Counted from the stretch's first letter, positions 48,294-57,276 are shown. The stretch is 64,000 nucleotides of DNA from Sphingobium sp. 15-1 (GCF_013375535.1 NZ_JABXJG010000001.1:3080001-3144000); one strand, 5' to 3'. Numbers and translations: made by a program. The notes: a model not told the origin generated them from the letters alone.

Positions 48294-49394
48294 CTATCCC
48301 GCCACGCCCGCTTTGGCCGGGGTCTTTGCGGCACGCGGTCGCCGCGCCCGGCCTTGAGGCGGCGGAGCGGTCGATTCCCTGACCACCAGCGAAGGCGCCA
48401 GGACGATGTTGCGGATCTCCGGATCGTCGCCGCGAATCCGTTGCAGCAGCAAATCCGCCGCCTCGCGCCCCAGCGCATTATGGCTGATCCGGATCGTCGT
48501 CAGCGGCGGCGTCACCAGATCCATCATCGGCATGTCGTTATGCCCGATGATCGATATGTCCTGCGGGCATCGAAGGCCCCGTTCCTTAAGCGCGTCATAG
48601 GCGCCGAGCGCCAGCAGGTCGTTTGCGGCGACGATCGCCGTGATGCCGGGCGCGCGATCCAGCAGGCGGCGGGTCGCCGCTGCGCCTTCTTCGCGTGAAT
48701 AGCCTTCGGCGGCTTCATGCAGCGTGTCGACCGAGCGAAGGCCATGCTGCTCCATTGCGCCGTAAAAGGCGCGCCGCCGCAAATGGCCGGTCGAAACGCT
48801 GTCCGGCCCGGCAAGATGCGCGATCTTCCGGTGTCCCAGCTCCACGACATGATCCACCGCCAACTGCATCCCGAGCGCGTCGTCGGACACCACGGCCGAC
48901 AATCGGCGCTTCTCCTCCGCCCGGTTGACGAGGACGGCGGGAATGCCTTGCTCAAGGCAGAAATCGACCACCGGATCGTCGCGCTGGACGGTCGCCAGGA
49001 TCAGGCCCTCGATCTGCCTGGTCGCCAGTTCGCGCGCGATTTCGAGTTGGCGGCCGGGTTCGCGGCCGACATCCGCCACCACGGTCGAGAAGCCTTCCGC
49101 CGCCAGCCGCTCCGCCGCGCCGCTGAGGATCGGGGAGAAGACGGTGTTCGCAATGTCGGGCACCAGCATCCCGACCAGATGCGAGCGGCCCGTGCGCAGG
49201 CCCGCGGCAAGCAGGTTGCGCCGGTAGCCCAGGCGCTGCGCGACCGCGAGCACGCGTTCCGCCACCTCCTGCGCGACGAGATAGCGGGTCTCGGGGTTGA
49301 GCGCGCGCGAGACGGTGGACGGGTGAACCGCCGCGGCCTCCGCCACTTGTTTGATCGTGACGGTCTTCGATCTTGTGCTGCTGCTGGGCGGCAA
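48294..49394 (-). CDS. LacI-family transcriptional regulator
   Basis: A 366-residue repressor or activator. The LacI helix-turn-helix is TIKQVAEAAAVHPSTVSRALNPE near residues 14-36, with the hinge and a periplasmic-binding-like sugar-sensing domain after it, and an Arg/Pro-rich tail. The start is uncertain: TTG at 49394 has AAAGGAG six bases upstream and is chosen; TTG at 49412 is an alternative. Convergent with the BLUF gene and divergent from the DUF72 gene; the effector is unknown. Confidence 0.88.
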   Translation of the reverse strand: MPPSSSTRSKTVTIKQVAEAAAVHPSTVSRALNPETRYLVAQEVAERVLAVAQRLGYRRNLLAAGLRTGRSHLVGMLVPDIANTVFSPILSGAAERLAAEGFSTVVADVGREPGRQLEIARELATRQIEGLILATVQRDDPVVDFCLEQGIPAVLVNRAEEKRRLSAVVSDDALGMQLAVDHVVELGHRKIAHLAGPDSVSTGHLRRRAFYGAMEQHGLRSVDTLHEAAEGYSREEGAAATRRLLDRAPGITAIVAANDLLALGAYDALKERGLRCPQDISIIGHNDMPMMDLVTPPLTTIRISHNALGREAADLLLQRIRGDDPEIRNIVLAPSLVVRESTAPPPQGRARRPRAAKTPAKAGVAG

Positions 49395-49661
49395 GGCCTT
49401 CTCCTTTGACAAGCCTTTCTCTTCCCGGCGGCAAATCTTGGCAACCTGATTTCGCGGCTCGATGAGGGGCCGAGTGCAATATGATCGACGGCAGGGACTG
49501 AAAGCGTCCGCTCCGGGCCCCCTCGGCCTTCGTTCGACCTCCGCATGGCTGACGGTCAAGGGCGTCTGGCGGAAAGCCATGCCGGCTTGCCGCCAAGCGC
49601 TTTTCCCTCTGGCTCTGTTCGTGTTTGCCGATCAGGATGCCCGGCAAAAGGAGAGCGCAGC

Positions 49662-50414
49662 ATGAGTGGAAAGATCAGGGTCGGCATCGGCGGTTGGGTC
49701 TTCGAACCATGGCGGGGCACCTTCTATCCCGAGGGGCTGCGGCAGAAGGACGAGCTGGCCTATGTGGGCGAACATCTGACCGCGACGGAGATCAACGCCA
49801 CTTATTACAGCACGCAAAAGCCCGCGACCTTCGCCGGCTGGGCCAGAACGGTGCCCGACGGGTTCCAGTTCGCGGTCAAGGCGTCGCGTTTCTGCACCAA
49901 TCGCCGGGTGCTGGCGGAATCAGGCGATTCGATCGCCAAATTCGTCCATCAGGGGCTGGTCGAGCTGGGCGACCGGCTAGGACCGGTTCTTTGGCAATTC
50001 ATGCCGACCAAGAAATTCGATGCGGAGGATTTCGGGGCTTTCCTCAAGCTGCTGCCCGCCGGCGTCGATGGCGTGCCGTTGCGTCATGCGCTGGAGGTGC
50101 GGCATGAAAGCTTCGACGATCCCGCCTTTTTCGACCTGGCCCATGCGGCGGGGGCGGCGGTCGTCTATGCCGATCATCCCGAATATCCGGCGCTGCGCGG
50201 CCGGGACGTCGGCTTTTCCTACGCCCGGCTGATGCGCACGCGGGAGGAGGAGCCGACCGGCTATTCGCCCCAGGAAATCGACGGTTGGGCGGCGCAGGCG
50301 CAGGCGCGGGAGCAGGCGGCGAAAGGCGACGTCTATGCCTTCTTCATCAGCGGGGCGAAGGTCCGGGCGCCCGCGGCGGCGCAAGCGATGATTGTGGCTT
50401 TGGAGCAACGCTGA
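49662..50414 (+). CDS. DUF72 family protein
   Basis: A 250-residue protein of the DUF72 TIM-barrel family. The start is MSGKIRVGIGGWVFEPWRGTFYP, with ATEINATYYSTQKPATFAGWA and VLWQFMPTKKFDAE as further family motifs. AAAAGGAG precedes the ATG. The function of DUF72 is not known; it is sometimes linked to small-molecule lyase or isomerase activity. It lies divergent from a LacI regulator, which may control it. Confidence 0.85.
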   Translation: MSGKIRVGIGGWVFEPWRGTFYPEGLRQKDELAYVGEHLTATEINATYYSTQKPATFAGWARTVPDGFQFAVKASRFCTNRRVLAESGDSIAKFVHQGLVELGDRLGPVLWQFMPTKKFDAEDFGAFLKLLPAGVDGVPLRHALEVRHESFDDPAFFDLAHAAGAAVVYADHPEYPALRGRDVGFSYARLMRTREEEPTGYSPQEIDGWAAQAQAREQAAKGDVYAFFISGAKVRAPAAAQAMIVALEQR

Positions 50415-50532
50415 CTGTTGCATTTGCTGCAACTGCGAAATCGTCCTTTGCGATTGTTACACTATCATGGCGGGCGCATAGGCCCGGACGCCGACAAGGC
50501 GAAGATAGAAAACAACTTGCAGGACGAACGAT

Positions 50533-50616
50533 ATGCGACACACGGTTCAGGGCGTTGCCCTCATGGTTGCGGTTGGCGCACAGATGCTGACCTTCTATTC
50601 GGTGCTGTTTGCCTGA
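50533..50616 (+). CDS. Putative 27-residue membrane microprotein
   Basis: A 27-codon frame, MRHTVQGVALMVAVGAQM and onward, almost entirely one hydrophobic helix ending in a Phe/Ala tail. AGGA lies 8 bases before the ATG. A strong terminator follows at 50659-50693, so it could be a stand-alone transcript. Evidence is indirect; many tiny frames exist by chance. Confidence 0.4.
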   Translation: MRHTVQGVALMVAVGAQMLTFYSVLFA

Positions 50617-50658
50617 GCGCGACATGACCCGACCCCTACCGTCCCTTTTGGACATCAG

Positions 50659-50693
50659 AAGAGCCGCCCCGAACATCGTCAAGGGCGGCTCTT
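50659..50693. terminator. Bidirectional hairpin terminator
   Basis: AAGAGCCGCCC and GGGCGGCTCTT are exact complements around a 13-base loop. T-rich sequence follows on the plus strand and, less strongly, on the minus strand. It separates the tiny gene from the convergent PspC gene. Confidence 0.75.
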
Positions 50694-50712
50694 TCATTAT
50701 GGCTGTTCTTGA

Positions 50713-50898
50713 TCAACCCTCCGCCAGCCATCCCGCCAGCAGATAGGCGGCGACGCCGACCGGGCCCAAAGCGCACAGCGTCAGCAGCACCACGGCGATG
50801 CGGATCAATGTGACATCCATGCCGGTGCGGTTGGAAAGTCCGGCGCATACGCCCATGATCTTTCCGTTGCGGCGGTCGAGGGTGAAGCTGTTGTTCAT
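50713..50898 (-). CDS. PspC-domain protein
   Basis: A 61-residue phage-shock-type protein. Family motif RNGKIMGVCAGLSNRTGMD is followed by a membrane helix (about residues 33-56, RIAVVLLTLCALGPVGVAAYLLAGW). PspC proteins sense envelope stress through PspA or PspB; neither is nearby. A tiny 33-codon gene lies 48 bases upstream in the same direction, so they may form an operon. Confidence 0.85.
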   Translation of the reverse strand: MNNSFTLDRRNGKIMGVCAGLSNRTGMDVTLIRIAVVLLTLCALGPVGVAAYLLAGWLAEG

Positions 50899-50946
50899 GG
50901 ATCTGGCCTTCTTGACTCTCTGTTATGGGATCGGGCTGTTATGGGA

Positions 50947-51048
50947 TCAGGCGATCGGCGTGACCGGGACGGCGGCGCTGATGAAGAGACCGGCGACGAG
51001 CAGCGCGCCGGTAAGCGCGAAAGCGGCGTTCTGAAGCTTGGCGAACAT
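50947..51048 (-). CDS. 33-residue membrane small protein upstream of pspC
   Basis: A 33-codon gene beginning MFAKLQNAAF, dominated by one hydrophobic helix (ALTGALLVAGLFISAAVP). A good GGGAG site lies seven bases before the ATG, and pspC follows 48 bases downstream in the same direction. It looks like a small membrane protein of a phage-shock-like unit. No family was recognised. Confidence 0.6.
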   Translation of the reverse strand: MFAKLQNAAFALTGALLVAGLFISAAVPVTPIA

Positions 51049-51182
51049 GATATACTCCCTGGACCATGTGGGGCCGGACCATCCGGCCGTGATGCCGGGA
51101 AGACTGCAGGAGCCGTGCCAATTTCCATTCCACCCGCAAATTCGAGGGTTTTCGCGAGCCCTGAATCCATTCGGTCTGGAAA

Positions 51183-51196
51183 AATTTACGTAAATT
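51183..51196. promoter_or_regulatory. 14-base perfect palindrome AATTTACGTAAATT
   Basis: A perfect AT-rich palindrome upstream of the cyclotransferase gene and some 140 bases from the divergent small gene start. A near-palindrome GGGAATATTTCC follows at 51217-51228. They may be operator sites for an unknown regulator. Confidence 0.4.
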
Positions 51197-51239
51197 GGGC
51201 AAATTTCCTGCAAATAGGGAATATTTCCAGGGGGAATTT

Positions 51240-51626
51240 CTGAGCGAGCCGCTGCTCTTCGTCTATGGCACGTTGCGCCACGGCCTTGACGATCCGATGG
51301 CGGACTGGTTGCGCAATGCCGCGCGCCATGTCGGCCCGGCTGTGGCGCAAGGCAGGCTCTATCGCGTCGGCAGCTACCCCGCCTTTGTGCCGGGCGGATC
51401 GGATGCGGTGTCGGGCGACCTGTTCGCGCTTGCCGATCCGGCGGCGGTCTTCGCCATGCTCGACGATTATGAGGAATGCGCCGCCCCTTTTCCCGAGCCG
51501 CATGAATATCGCCGGGAACGGCTGATCGTCCGGGGCGAACATGGCCCGGTGGAGGCATGGACCTATATCTACAATCGGGATGTCGGCGCGCTGGATCGGA
51601 TCGAGAGCGGCGATTTCCTTGCCTGA
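51240..51626 (+). CDS. Gamma-glutamylcyclotransferase-like (AIG2/GGCT) protein
   Basis: A protein of about 128 residues from a CTG start at 51240, with LFVYGTLRHG near residue 5-14 (the YGTL substrate loop) and LDDYEEC near residue 74 (catalytic Glu). CTG is unusual; it is chosen because AGGGGG lies at proper spacing before it. TTG at 51195 would add 15 residues but has no ribosome site. The family releases 5-oxoproline from gamma-glutamyl peptides; the actual substrate is unknown. Confidence 0.8.
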   Translation: MSEPLLFVYGTLRHGLDDPMADWLRNAARHVGPAVAQGRLYRVGSYPAFVPGGSDAVSGDLFALADPAAVFAMLDDYEECAAPFPEPHEYRRERLIVRGEHGPVEAWTYIYNRDVGALDRIESGDFLA

Positions 51627-51690
51627 GAAGGACTTGCGCTGGTCGCGGACGCGATTAGGCTCGCGCGCCATGGCTTGAGGAGAGACGCGC

Positions 51691-52590
51691 ATGACCGGCA
51701 ACCAGGATCAGCCCGACCGTTTACCGGAAGACCGCAACTGGATCGGCTCGACTGGCCTCGACCGGCGCAAATTGCTGGCGGGCGGGGCCTTCGCCGCCGG
51801 TTTCGCCGCCGCCTGCCGTCCCGTTTCCAGCAGCGCCGTCCAGACCTCCGGCGAAGGGCTGAAGGAGGAGACGGTGTCGGTCAAGGCGAGCGACGGCTTC
51901 GCCATGCCGGCCTTCGTCGCCCGGCCCGCTAACGCCAAGGCCGCACCGATCATCGTCGTCGTGCATGAGATTTTCGGGGTGCATGAATGGATTCGCGACA
52001 TTTGCCGCCGCTTCGCCCAGGCGGGCTATTATGCCATCGCGCCCGACCTGTTCGCCCGCCATGGCGACGCGACCAAGGTGGCGAACTTCAAGCAACTGAT
52101 CGCCACCATCGTGTCCAAGGCGTCCGACGGGCAGGTGCTGAAGGACATCGACGCGACCTATGGCTGGGCGGGCGGCCATGGCGGCGATGGCCGGCGGCGC
52201 GGAATCACCGGTTTCTGCTGGGGCGGGCGGGCCGTCTGGCTCTATGCCGCCCATAGCAGGGAACTGGATGCGGGCGTCGCCTTCTACGGCCGCCTGATCA
52301 GCGAGAAGACGCCGTTGCAGCCCCTGAACGTGATCGAGCAGGTGAGCGCGCTCAAGGCCCCTGTGCTTGGCCAATATGGCGCGCTGGACAAGGGCATTCC
52401 GGTCGCGGATGTCGAGAAGATGCAGGCCGCGCTGAAGATCGCGGGCAAGGCGCCGCCCGACGCGATCACCGTCTATCCCGGCGCCGACCATGGCTTCATG
52501 GCCGACTATCGCCCCAGCTATAACGAAGCCGCCGCCAAGGCCGCTTGGGAGGCGACGCTCGGCTGGTTCGGCAAATATGTGAAGAAATAA
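51691..52590 (+). CDS. Tat-exported dienelactone hydrolase-like protein
   Basis: A 299-residue alpha/beta hydrolase of the dienelactone hydrolase family. Catalytic Cys176 (GFCWGGRA), Asp233 (GALDKG) and His267 (ADHGFM) are all present. The N terminus has a twin-arginine motif DRRKLLAGG and then FAAAC, a possible Tat lipobox with Cys42, so it may be a Tat-exported lipoprotein. The substrate is unknown. The gene is alone and is followed by a small palindrome. Confidence 0.9.
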   Translation: MTGNQDQPDRLPEDRNWIGSTGLDRRKLLAGGAFAAGFAAACRPVSSSAVQTSGEGLKEETVSVKASDGFAMPAFVARPANAKAAPIIVVVHEIFGVHEWIRDICRRFAQAGYYAIAPDLFARHGDATKVANFKQLIATIVSKASDGQVLKDIDATYGWAGGHGGDGRRRGITGFCWGGRAVWLYAAHSRELDAGVAFYGRLISEKTPLQPLNVIEQVSALKAPVLGQYGALDKGIPVADVEKMQAALKIAGKAPPDAITVYPGADHGFMADYRPSYNEAAAKAAWEATLGWFGKYVKK

Positions 52591-52647
52591 GGGGCGTTGA
52601 GCTTGGACTGAAGCGAAGCCGGCACGCTTGCCGTGAATCCACACACG

Positions 52648-52678
52648 CCGTCATGCTGAAACAGTTTCAGCATGACGG
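52648..52678. repeat. Short perfect palindrome after hydrolase gene
   Basis: CCGTCATGCTGAAAC and GTTTCAGCATGACGG are exact 15-base complements around one base. The same core appears in 56901-56990 and at the end of the window (63980). It lies between convergent genes and may terminate either. Confidence 0.8.
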
Positions 52679-52734
52679 GATTACATGGCGGCGACTGTCC
52701 ATATGCCTGCCTTTCAACCCAACCTCAACCGAAC

Positions 52735-53286
52735 CTATTTCTGCTTCATCGCCTCGACGGCGGCCAGCGTGCTCTTCACATGGCCGGCATAATTCATCTC
52801 GCTATGGACGAAGGCGATGCGGCCGCTGGGCGCGATGACATAGGAAGTGCGGTCGGTCATGCCCGGCCGCATCTTCAGCGCCACGTCATAGCCCGACACG
52901 ATGTTCGGCCCGGCCGAGGCCACGGCGAACTTGCCCGCGCATTCCTTGGTGGAGAAGGCGACCAGATCGTCCACCGGATCGGCCGACATGCCGATCACCG
53001 TGGCGCCCGCCTTCTTGAAATCCTCGATATGCTCCGCGAACTCCCGCGCTTCGGCGGAGCAGCCCGGCGTGAACGCCTTGGGGAAGAAATAGAGCACCAC
53101 CGGCCCGCGCTTCAACTGGTGCGATAGCGTCAGGGTAAAGGTCTTGCCCGCCAGCGCGCCGCGCGTGGTGAAGTCGGGCGCCTTCGCCCCCACGGCCAGC
53201 GCCGCCATGGCATTGTGCGAACCCAGCGCCATCGTGGCCAGAGCAAGGGCGATCTTCAGGCTTCTCATCATCGGCTTCCTTTTCAT
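52735..53286 (-). CDS. Exported peroxiredoxin (BCP/PrxQ type)
   Basis: A 183-residue thiol peroxidase with a signal peptide (ends near NAMAAL, residues 25-30), so probably periplasmic. The peroxidatic Cys76 is in FTPGCSAEA; the usual second Cys five residues away is missing, and Cys116 (KECAGKF) is the only other candidate for resolving. It probably detoxifies peroxides. The stop of the VOC gene directly precedes its ATG, so the two are co-transcribed. Confidence 0.9.
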   Translation of the reverse strand: MKRKPMMRSLKIALALATMALGSHNAMAALAVGAKAPDFTTRGALAGKTFTLTLSHQLKRGPVVLYFFPKAFTPGCSAEAREFAEHIEDFKKAGATVIGMSADPVDDLVAFSTKECAGKFAVASAGPNIVSGYDVALKMRPGMTDRTSYVIAPSGRIAFVHSEMNYAGHVKSTLAAVEAMKQK

Positions 53287-53676
53287 TCAGGCGGTTGGGG
53301 CGGACGGCTCCCAAAGTTCGATGGCATTGCCTTCGGGATCGTGGATGCGGGCGAAGCGGCCCACCTCCGGATGATCCCATTCGGCCTTGGTGATGACTGC
53401 AACGTTCGCGGCGCGCAAGTCCGCCAGCAGTCCGTCGAGATCGGACACGCGGAAATTGATCATGAACGCCTTATCGGCGGCGAAATAGTCGCTGTCGGCG
53501 GGGAAGGGGGCGAAGACCATCGGCCCGCCCCGCGCCGTCCATGTGTGGATGTTGGGCGCGACCTCAGGATCGGCGGAACGGCCCGCGCCGACACCCAGAT
53601 GGGTGCGATACCAGGCGGAAAGCGCCTCCGGATCGCGGGCGCGAAAGAAAAATCCCCCCATTCCCAGCACCGGCAT
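53287..53676 (-). CDS. VOC (glyoxalase/bleomycin-resistance) family protein
   Basis: A 129-residue member of the vicinal oxygen chelate family, with a single betaalphabetabetabeta module. FFFRARDPEALSAWY at the start and FARIHDPEGNAIELWEP at the end are typical; the late Glu is a plausible metal ligand. GGGAG lies before the ATG. It is directly upstream of, and touching, the peroxiredoxin gene, which suggests a joint role in detoxification. Confidence 0.85.
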   Translation of the reverse strand: MPVLGMGGFFFRARDPEALSAWYRTHLGVGAGRSADPEVAPNIHTWTARGGPMVFAPFPADSDYFAADKAFMINFRVSDLDGLLADLRAANVAVITKAEWDHPEVGRFARIHDPEGNAIELWEPSAPTA

Positions 53677-53769
53677 GGCATATCTCCCTTGTCGAGAAGG
53701 AGTATAGCAGGAATGACCCAGCAATCCGCGATGGCCGGAACCCCTTGGCGAAAGGCCGGTTTTCTTCCC

Positions 53770-54255
53770 ATGCGCGCCATGATCCTCCTGCCGTTGCTCG
53801 TCCTTGCAGCCTGTGGCGACCAGAAAAGCGACCAGCCCGGCATGGCCACCAATATCGTCGACGAGGCGACGTCGGACGTCCGCGAAGTGCCGCAGGGGCA
53901 GAACGGAATCCAGACGGCCGAACCCGCGCCGGACATTTTGTCCCCATCGGCGCCGGTCGGCGTTACCATCCCCGCCAGCATACAGGGCCGCTGGGCGGGG
54001 CTGGATGAAAGCTGCGCCGACCGCGCGACCGAGCTGGAACTGACCATCACGCCCACCAGCCTGGTTTTCCTGGAAAGCGAGGGCAAGGCGACCGGCGTGT
54101 CCCACGGTCCGGATGGCCGCATCCGCATCGACGCGGCCTTCACCGGGGAGGGGCAGAGCTGGAACAGGAAGCTGGAACTGCGCCCGTCGGCGGGTGGTCG
54201 GGAGTTGACGGTGATCGATGACGGAAGGGCTGTGACTCGGAAACGGTGTAGTTAG
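53770..54255 (+). CDS. Lipoprotein of unknown function
   Basis: A 161-residue lipoprotein with MRAMILLPLLVLAACGD as the signal and a lipobox LAAC. The mature part is hydrophilic and has a C-terminal region of about 90 residues (GRWAGLDESCADRATELELTITP) resembling small binding domains, with two Cys. A longer start at 53713 is possible. Function is not known; it lies between the VOC gene (divergent) and recF. Confidence 0.75.
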   Translation: MRAMILLPLLVLAACGDQKSDQPGMATNIVDEATSDVREVPQGQNGIQTAEPAPDILSPSAPVGVTIPASIQGRWAGLDESCADRATELELTITPTSLVFLESEGKATGVSHGPDGRIRIDAAFTGEGQSWNRKLELRPSAGGRELTVIDDGRAVTRKRCS

Positions 54256-54279
54256 TAAGCCCGAGCCTCCACGCACATT

Positions 54280-54366
54280 GTGCTCCTGCGGAGGCAGGAG
54301 CCCAGTCCCGCCGTCCGAACTGGGTTCCTGCGTTGGCTTACGCCGCCCTTCGGGTCGCAGGAACAC
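54280..54366. repeat. GCAGGA-type intergenic repeat
   Basis: Left part TGCTCCTGCGGAGGCAGGAG with CCCAGT, right part ACTGGG followed by an insertion GCGTTGGCTTACGCCGCCC and then CGCAGGAACA. It is an imperfect copy of 20102-20188 with a second hairpin inside the right arm. A related copy with the same insertion is at 63793. Confidence 0.7.
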
Positions 54367-54428
54367 GTCCATTGCTCGGAAATCGCGAAACGCTTCCCCA
54401 AAGGCCCCGCACTGGCTAGAGCCACCTC

Positions 54429-55493
54429 ATGATCGGCCGTCTTACCTTGAGCGATTTCCGCAACCATGCGGATGCGCTGATCGTGCCCGATCACAGCTTC
54501 GTCGTGCTGACCGGCGACAATGGCGCGGGCAAGACCAATATATTGGAAGCCGTGTCGATGCTGGCCCCCGGCCGGGGCCTGCGCGGCGCGGCCCTGCGCG
54601 ACATGGTGCGGCAGGACGGCGCGGGCGGCTTCGGCATAGCGGCGGAAGTGGACGGCGTGATGCTGGGGACCGGCGTGCTCGCCTCCGCCCCGGACCGGCG
54701 GCAGGTGCGGATCGGCGGCGTCTCCTCCTCCGCCAATGCGCTGGCGGATCATCTGTCCATCGTCTGGCTCACGCCTGCCATGGACCGGCTGTTCATGGAC
54801 AGCCCCGGCGGACGGCGGCGCTTTCTCGATCGACTGACCTTGGCCCTTCATCCCGGCCATGCCGTGCACAGCGCTCGTTATGAAGCCGCGATGCGCGCCC
54901 GCAACCGGCTGCTGGGCGATCTGCACAGTGCCGATCCAAGCTGGTTGAGCGCGCTCGAAGCGCAAATGGACGAGCATGGCGTGGCCCTTGCCGCCGCCCG
55001 CGCCGATCTGGTCGCACGCCTGAGCGCTGCGCTGGAGGATCAGCCCGACCAACCCTTCGCCCGCCCGCTGCTGGCGATCGAGGGGGAGAGCGATGAACCG
55101 CTCGCCCCCCGCCTAGCCCGCGAACGCCGTCGCGATGCCGCCGCCGGGCGCACCTTGTCCGGTCCGCATCGGCAGGATCTGGCCGTCACCCATGCCGCCA
55201 AGGCCCAGGCCGCTGCGCTCTGCTCGACCGGGGAGCAGAAGGCGTTGCTGCTCTCGATCCTGCTGGCCCATGCGGCGCTGGTCACGGTTCATCGCGGCCA
55301 GCCGCCGGTGCTGCTGCTCGACGAAGTGGCGGCGCATCTCGACCCGTCGCGACGGGCTGCGCTGTTCGACCGCCTGCGCGAAACCGGCGGTCAGGTCTGG
55401 ATGACGGGGACGGAAGACAGTCTTTTCAATGAATTGCCGGTCGCGAGCCGGTTTGGCGTAACGGCGGGCCACGTCTTTCGTTCCGCAGATTGA
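54429..55493 (+). CDS. recF: DNA replication/repair protein RecF
   Basis: A 354-residue SMC-like ATPase of recombination repair. The Walker A is at residues 29-37 (GDNGAGKTN); the signature LSGPHRQDL and Walker B ([12 protein letters not shown]) are near the C terminus. It loads RecA at gaps. Unlike E. coli, it is not in a dnaA-dnaN unit here; its neighbours are a lipoprotein and CHAP genes. Confidence 0.95.
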   Translation: MIGRLTLSDFRNHADALIVPDHSFVVLTGDNGAGKTNILEAVSMLAPGRGLRGAALRDMVRQDGAGGFGIAAEVDGVMLGTGVLASAPDRRQVRIGGVSSSANALADHLSIVWLTPAMDRLFMDSPGGRRRFLDRLTLALHPGHAVHSARYEAAMRARNRLLGDLHSADPSWLSALEAQMDEHGVALAAARADLVARLSAALEDQPDQPFARPLLAIEGESDEPLAPRLARERRRDAAAGRTLSGPHRQDLAVTHAAKAQAAALCSTGEQKALLLSILLAHAALVTVHRGQPPVLLLDEVAAHLDPSRRAALFDRLRETGGQVWMTGTEDSLFNELPVASRFGVTAGHVFRSAD

Positions 55494-55602
55494 CGCGCCG
55501 CAACAACGACTCGTCGCTGGCGGCTTTTCAACGCGTCCGGCGTCTGCCCTAAGAAGCCTCACGGGGTTAAGTCGTTCAAAAGAAGTCGGGGGTCGCATTT
55601 CC

Positions 55603-56133
55603 ATGATCGTTGGTTTTCGCGCTTTTGTCGCAGCGGTAACGCTCGCACTTGGCGCCCTGATCACGACCCCGGCCGCTGCGGGCACGCTCCAGTGCGCGCC
55701 CTTCGCTCGCCAGGTTTCCGGTATCGAGCTGTACGGCAACGCCAACACCTGGTGGGGCCAGGCCGAGGGCCGCTATGATCGTGGCCATGAGCCGCGCGTC
55801 GGCGCCGTCCTTGCCTTCGCCGCCAGCCGCTCCATGCCGGTCGGTCATGTCGCCATGGTCAGCAAGGTGATCAGCGATCGCGAAGTGCTGCTGACCCACG
55901 CCAACTGGTCCTATCGCGGCGGGATCGAGCGCAATGTCCGCGCCGTCGACGTGTCGCCCAATAATGACTGGACCGACGTGCGGGTGTGGTACGGCCCGAC
56001 CGGGGGTCTGGGCCTGCGTCCCAATCCCGCCAAGGGCTTTATTTATGCTGGCAAGGCGAGCGAAGCTCCCGTGCAGATCGCCATGGCCGACCGCGCAACC
56101 ACCGGCAGCGACTCTGCCCGTGGTGCTTTCTGA
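55603..56133 (+). CDS. Exported CHAP-domain amidase-like protein
   Basis: A 176-residue protein with a signal peptide (cleavage after AAAG, residue 27). The CHAP fold has Cys31 (GTLQCAPFARQV), His82 (VGHVAMV) and Asn101 (HANWS), the triad for cleaving peptidoglycan peptide bonds. Very short, so close to a stand-alone catalytic domain. The following gene is a paralogue (about 70 bases on); these two are tandem duplicates. Confidence 0.9.
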   Translation: MIVGFRAFVAAVTLALGALITTPAAAGTLQCAPFARQVSGIELYGNANTWWGQAEGRYDRGHEPRVGAVLAFAASRSMPVGHVAMVSKVISDREVLLTHANWSYRGGIERNVRAVDVSPNNDWTDVRVWYGPTGGLGLRPNPAKGFIYAGKASEAPVQIAMADRATTGSDSARGAF

Positions 56134-56204
56134 CATTTTAACCAGTTCCTAAGGGCTGCCGCCTAGTCTGATCGGCGGTGGGGCGATTCTGGGACTGGGG
56201 TCGC

Positions 56205-56885
56205 ATGAAATTGGGAATGATGCGCTGGGCGGCCTTGCTGCTGGCCAGTCTGACGACGACGCCTGTGCTGGGCGCGACGGTGCTGCAATGCGTGCCCTAT
56301 GCGCGCATCGTGTCCGGCGTGCAGATTTATGGCGACGCGTTGACCTGGTGGGACCAGGCGGAAAATCACTATAAGCGCGGCCATATGCCCCGCAAGGGCG
56401 CGGTGCTGGCCTTTCGTCCCATGGGGCCGATGGTATTGGGCCATGTCGCCGTGGTCAGCAAGGTGCTGGACGACCGGCGCGTGCTGATCCGGCATGCCAA
56501 CTGGTCGGTGCCTGGCGCGATCGAGGAAGATGTGTTGGCGATCGACGTATCGGAGGAAGGCGACTGGAGCGAGGTGCGCGTTTGGCACAGCCCGACCAAC
56601 CAGATGGGTGCGCGCAGCAATCCGACCTTTGGTTTCATCTATCCCGACAAGCCGCAATTGCGCGAATTCCGGCCCGACCCGGCGTTGGGCGACAGCATGC
56701 GTTTCGCGAGCCTGACGATCGCGAAGGACGATCCGGAGGAAGAAACCGCTCCGCCGCGTAGGGTTTCCAGCCGGCCGCGCCTGGTCTTGGACATGCGGGC
56801 CATTCGTTATGCCGATGCGACGCCTTCGGCCCGTTCGCTGCGCGACATCATCGCGGACGTGAAGCGCGACGCGGCGTTGCGTTAA
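56205..56885 (+). CDS. Second exported CHAP-domain protein
   Basis: A 226-residue paralogue of the previous gene, with signal peptide (ends near VLGA, residue 24), Cys29, His80 and Asn99 in the same motifs (CVPYARIVSG, LGHVAVV, HANWS). A C-terminal extension of about 75 charged residues is absent from the first. The ATG at 56205 was preferred to a GTG nine codons earlier. The duplication suggests cooperative or differently timed cell-wall hydrolysis. Confidence 0.88.
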   Translation: MKLGMMRWAALLLASLTTTPVLGATVLQCVPYARIVSGVQIYGDALTWWDQAENHYKRGHMPRKGAVLAFRPMGPMVLGHVAVVSKVLDDRRVLIRHANWSVPGAIEEDVLAIDVSEEGDWSEVRVWHSPTNQMGARSNPTFGFIYPDKPQLREFRPDPALGDSMRFASLTIAKDDPEEETAPPRRVSSRPRLVLDMRAIRYADATPSARSLRDIIADVKRDAALR

Positions 56886-56900
56886 AGCACCCTCTCCACA

Positions 56901-56990
56901 CGTCATGCTGAACTTGTTTCAGCATCCATCACGCCCCACGCGCCTTCGCTTTTGGGGAGAAATGGATGCTGAAACAAGTTCAGCATGACG
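56901..56990. repeat. Perfect 29-base inverted repeat
   Basis: Arms 56901-56929 and 56962-56990 are exact complements around a 32-base spacer, between two convergent genes. The core CGTCATGCTGAACTTGTTTC is also at the last 21 bases of the window. Confidence 0.9.
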
Positions 56991-57000
56991 GTGTGAAAAC

Positions 57001-57276
57001 CTATTCCGTCTTGTCCGCCGCTTCTTCAGCGCCTTCAGCCGGATTCTCGAACCAGGCTTCGACTGGCCCCGACAGCTTGATCGTCAGCGGCTGGCCATGC
57101 CGGTCGCGGGTCTTGCCCGCCGCGACGCGAATCCAGCCTTCGGAGATGCTATATTCCTCGACATCATTGCGGACACGGTCCTTGAACTTGATGCCGATGC
57201 CGCGCTGAAGCACGTCGATGTCGAAAAAGGGGCTTTTCGGGTTGGTGGAAAGGCGGTCGGGGGGCGTGTCGCTCAT
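57001..57276 (-). CDS. DUF3297 family protein
   Basis: A 91-residue small protein of the DUF3297 family with MSDTPPDRLSTNPKSPFF at the start and EEYSISEGWIRV, GQPLTIKLSGPVE as its core. The family is widespread in proteobacteria and of unknown function. The acidic Glu/Ala-rich C-terminal tail is lineage specific. Stands alone between a repeat and the protease gene. Confidence 0.9.
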   Translation of the reverse strand: MSDTPPDRLSTNPKSPFFDIDVLQRGIGIKFKDRVRNDVEEYSISEGWIRVAAGKTRDRHGQPLTIKLSGPVEAWFENPAEGAEEAADKTE

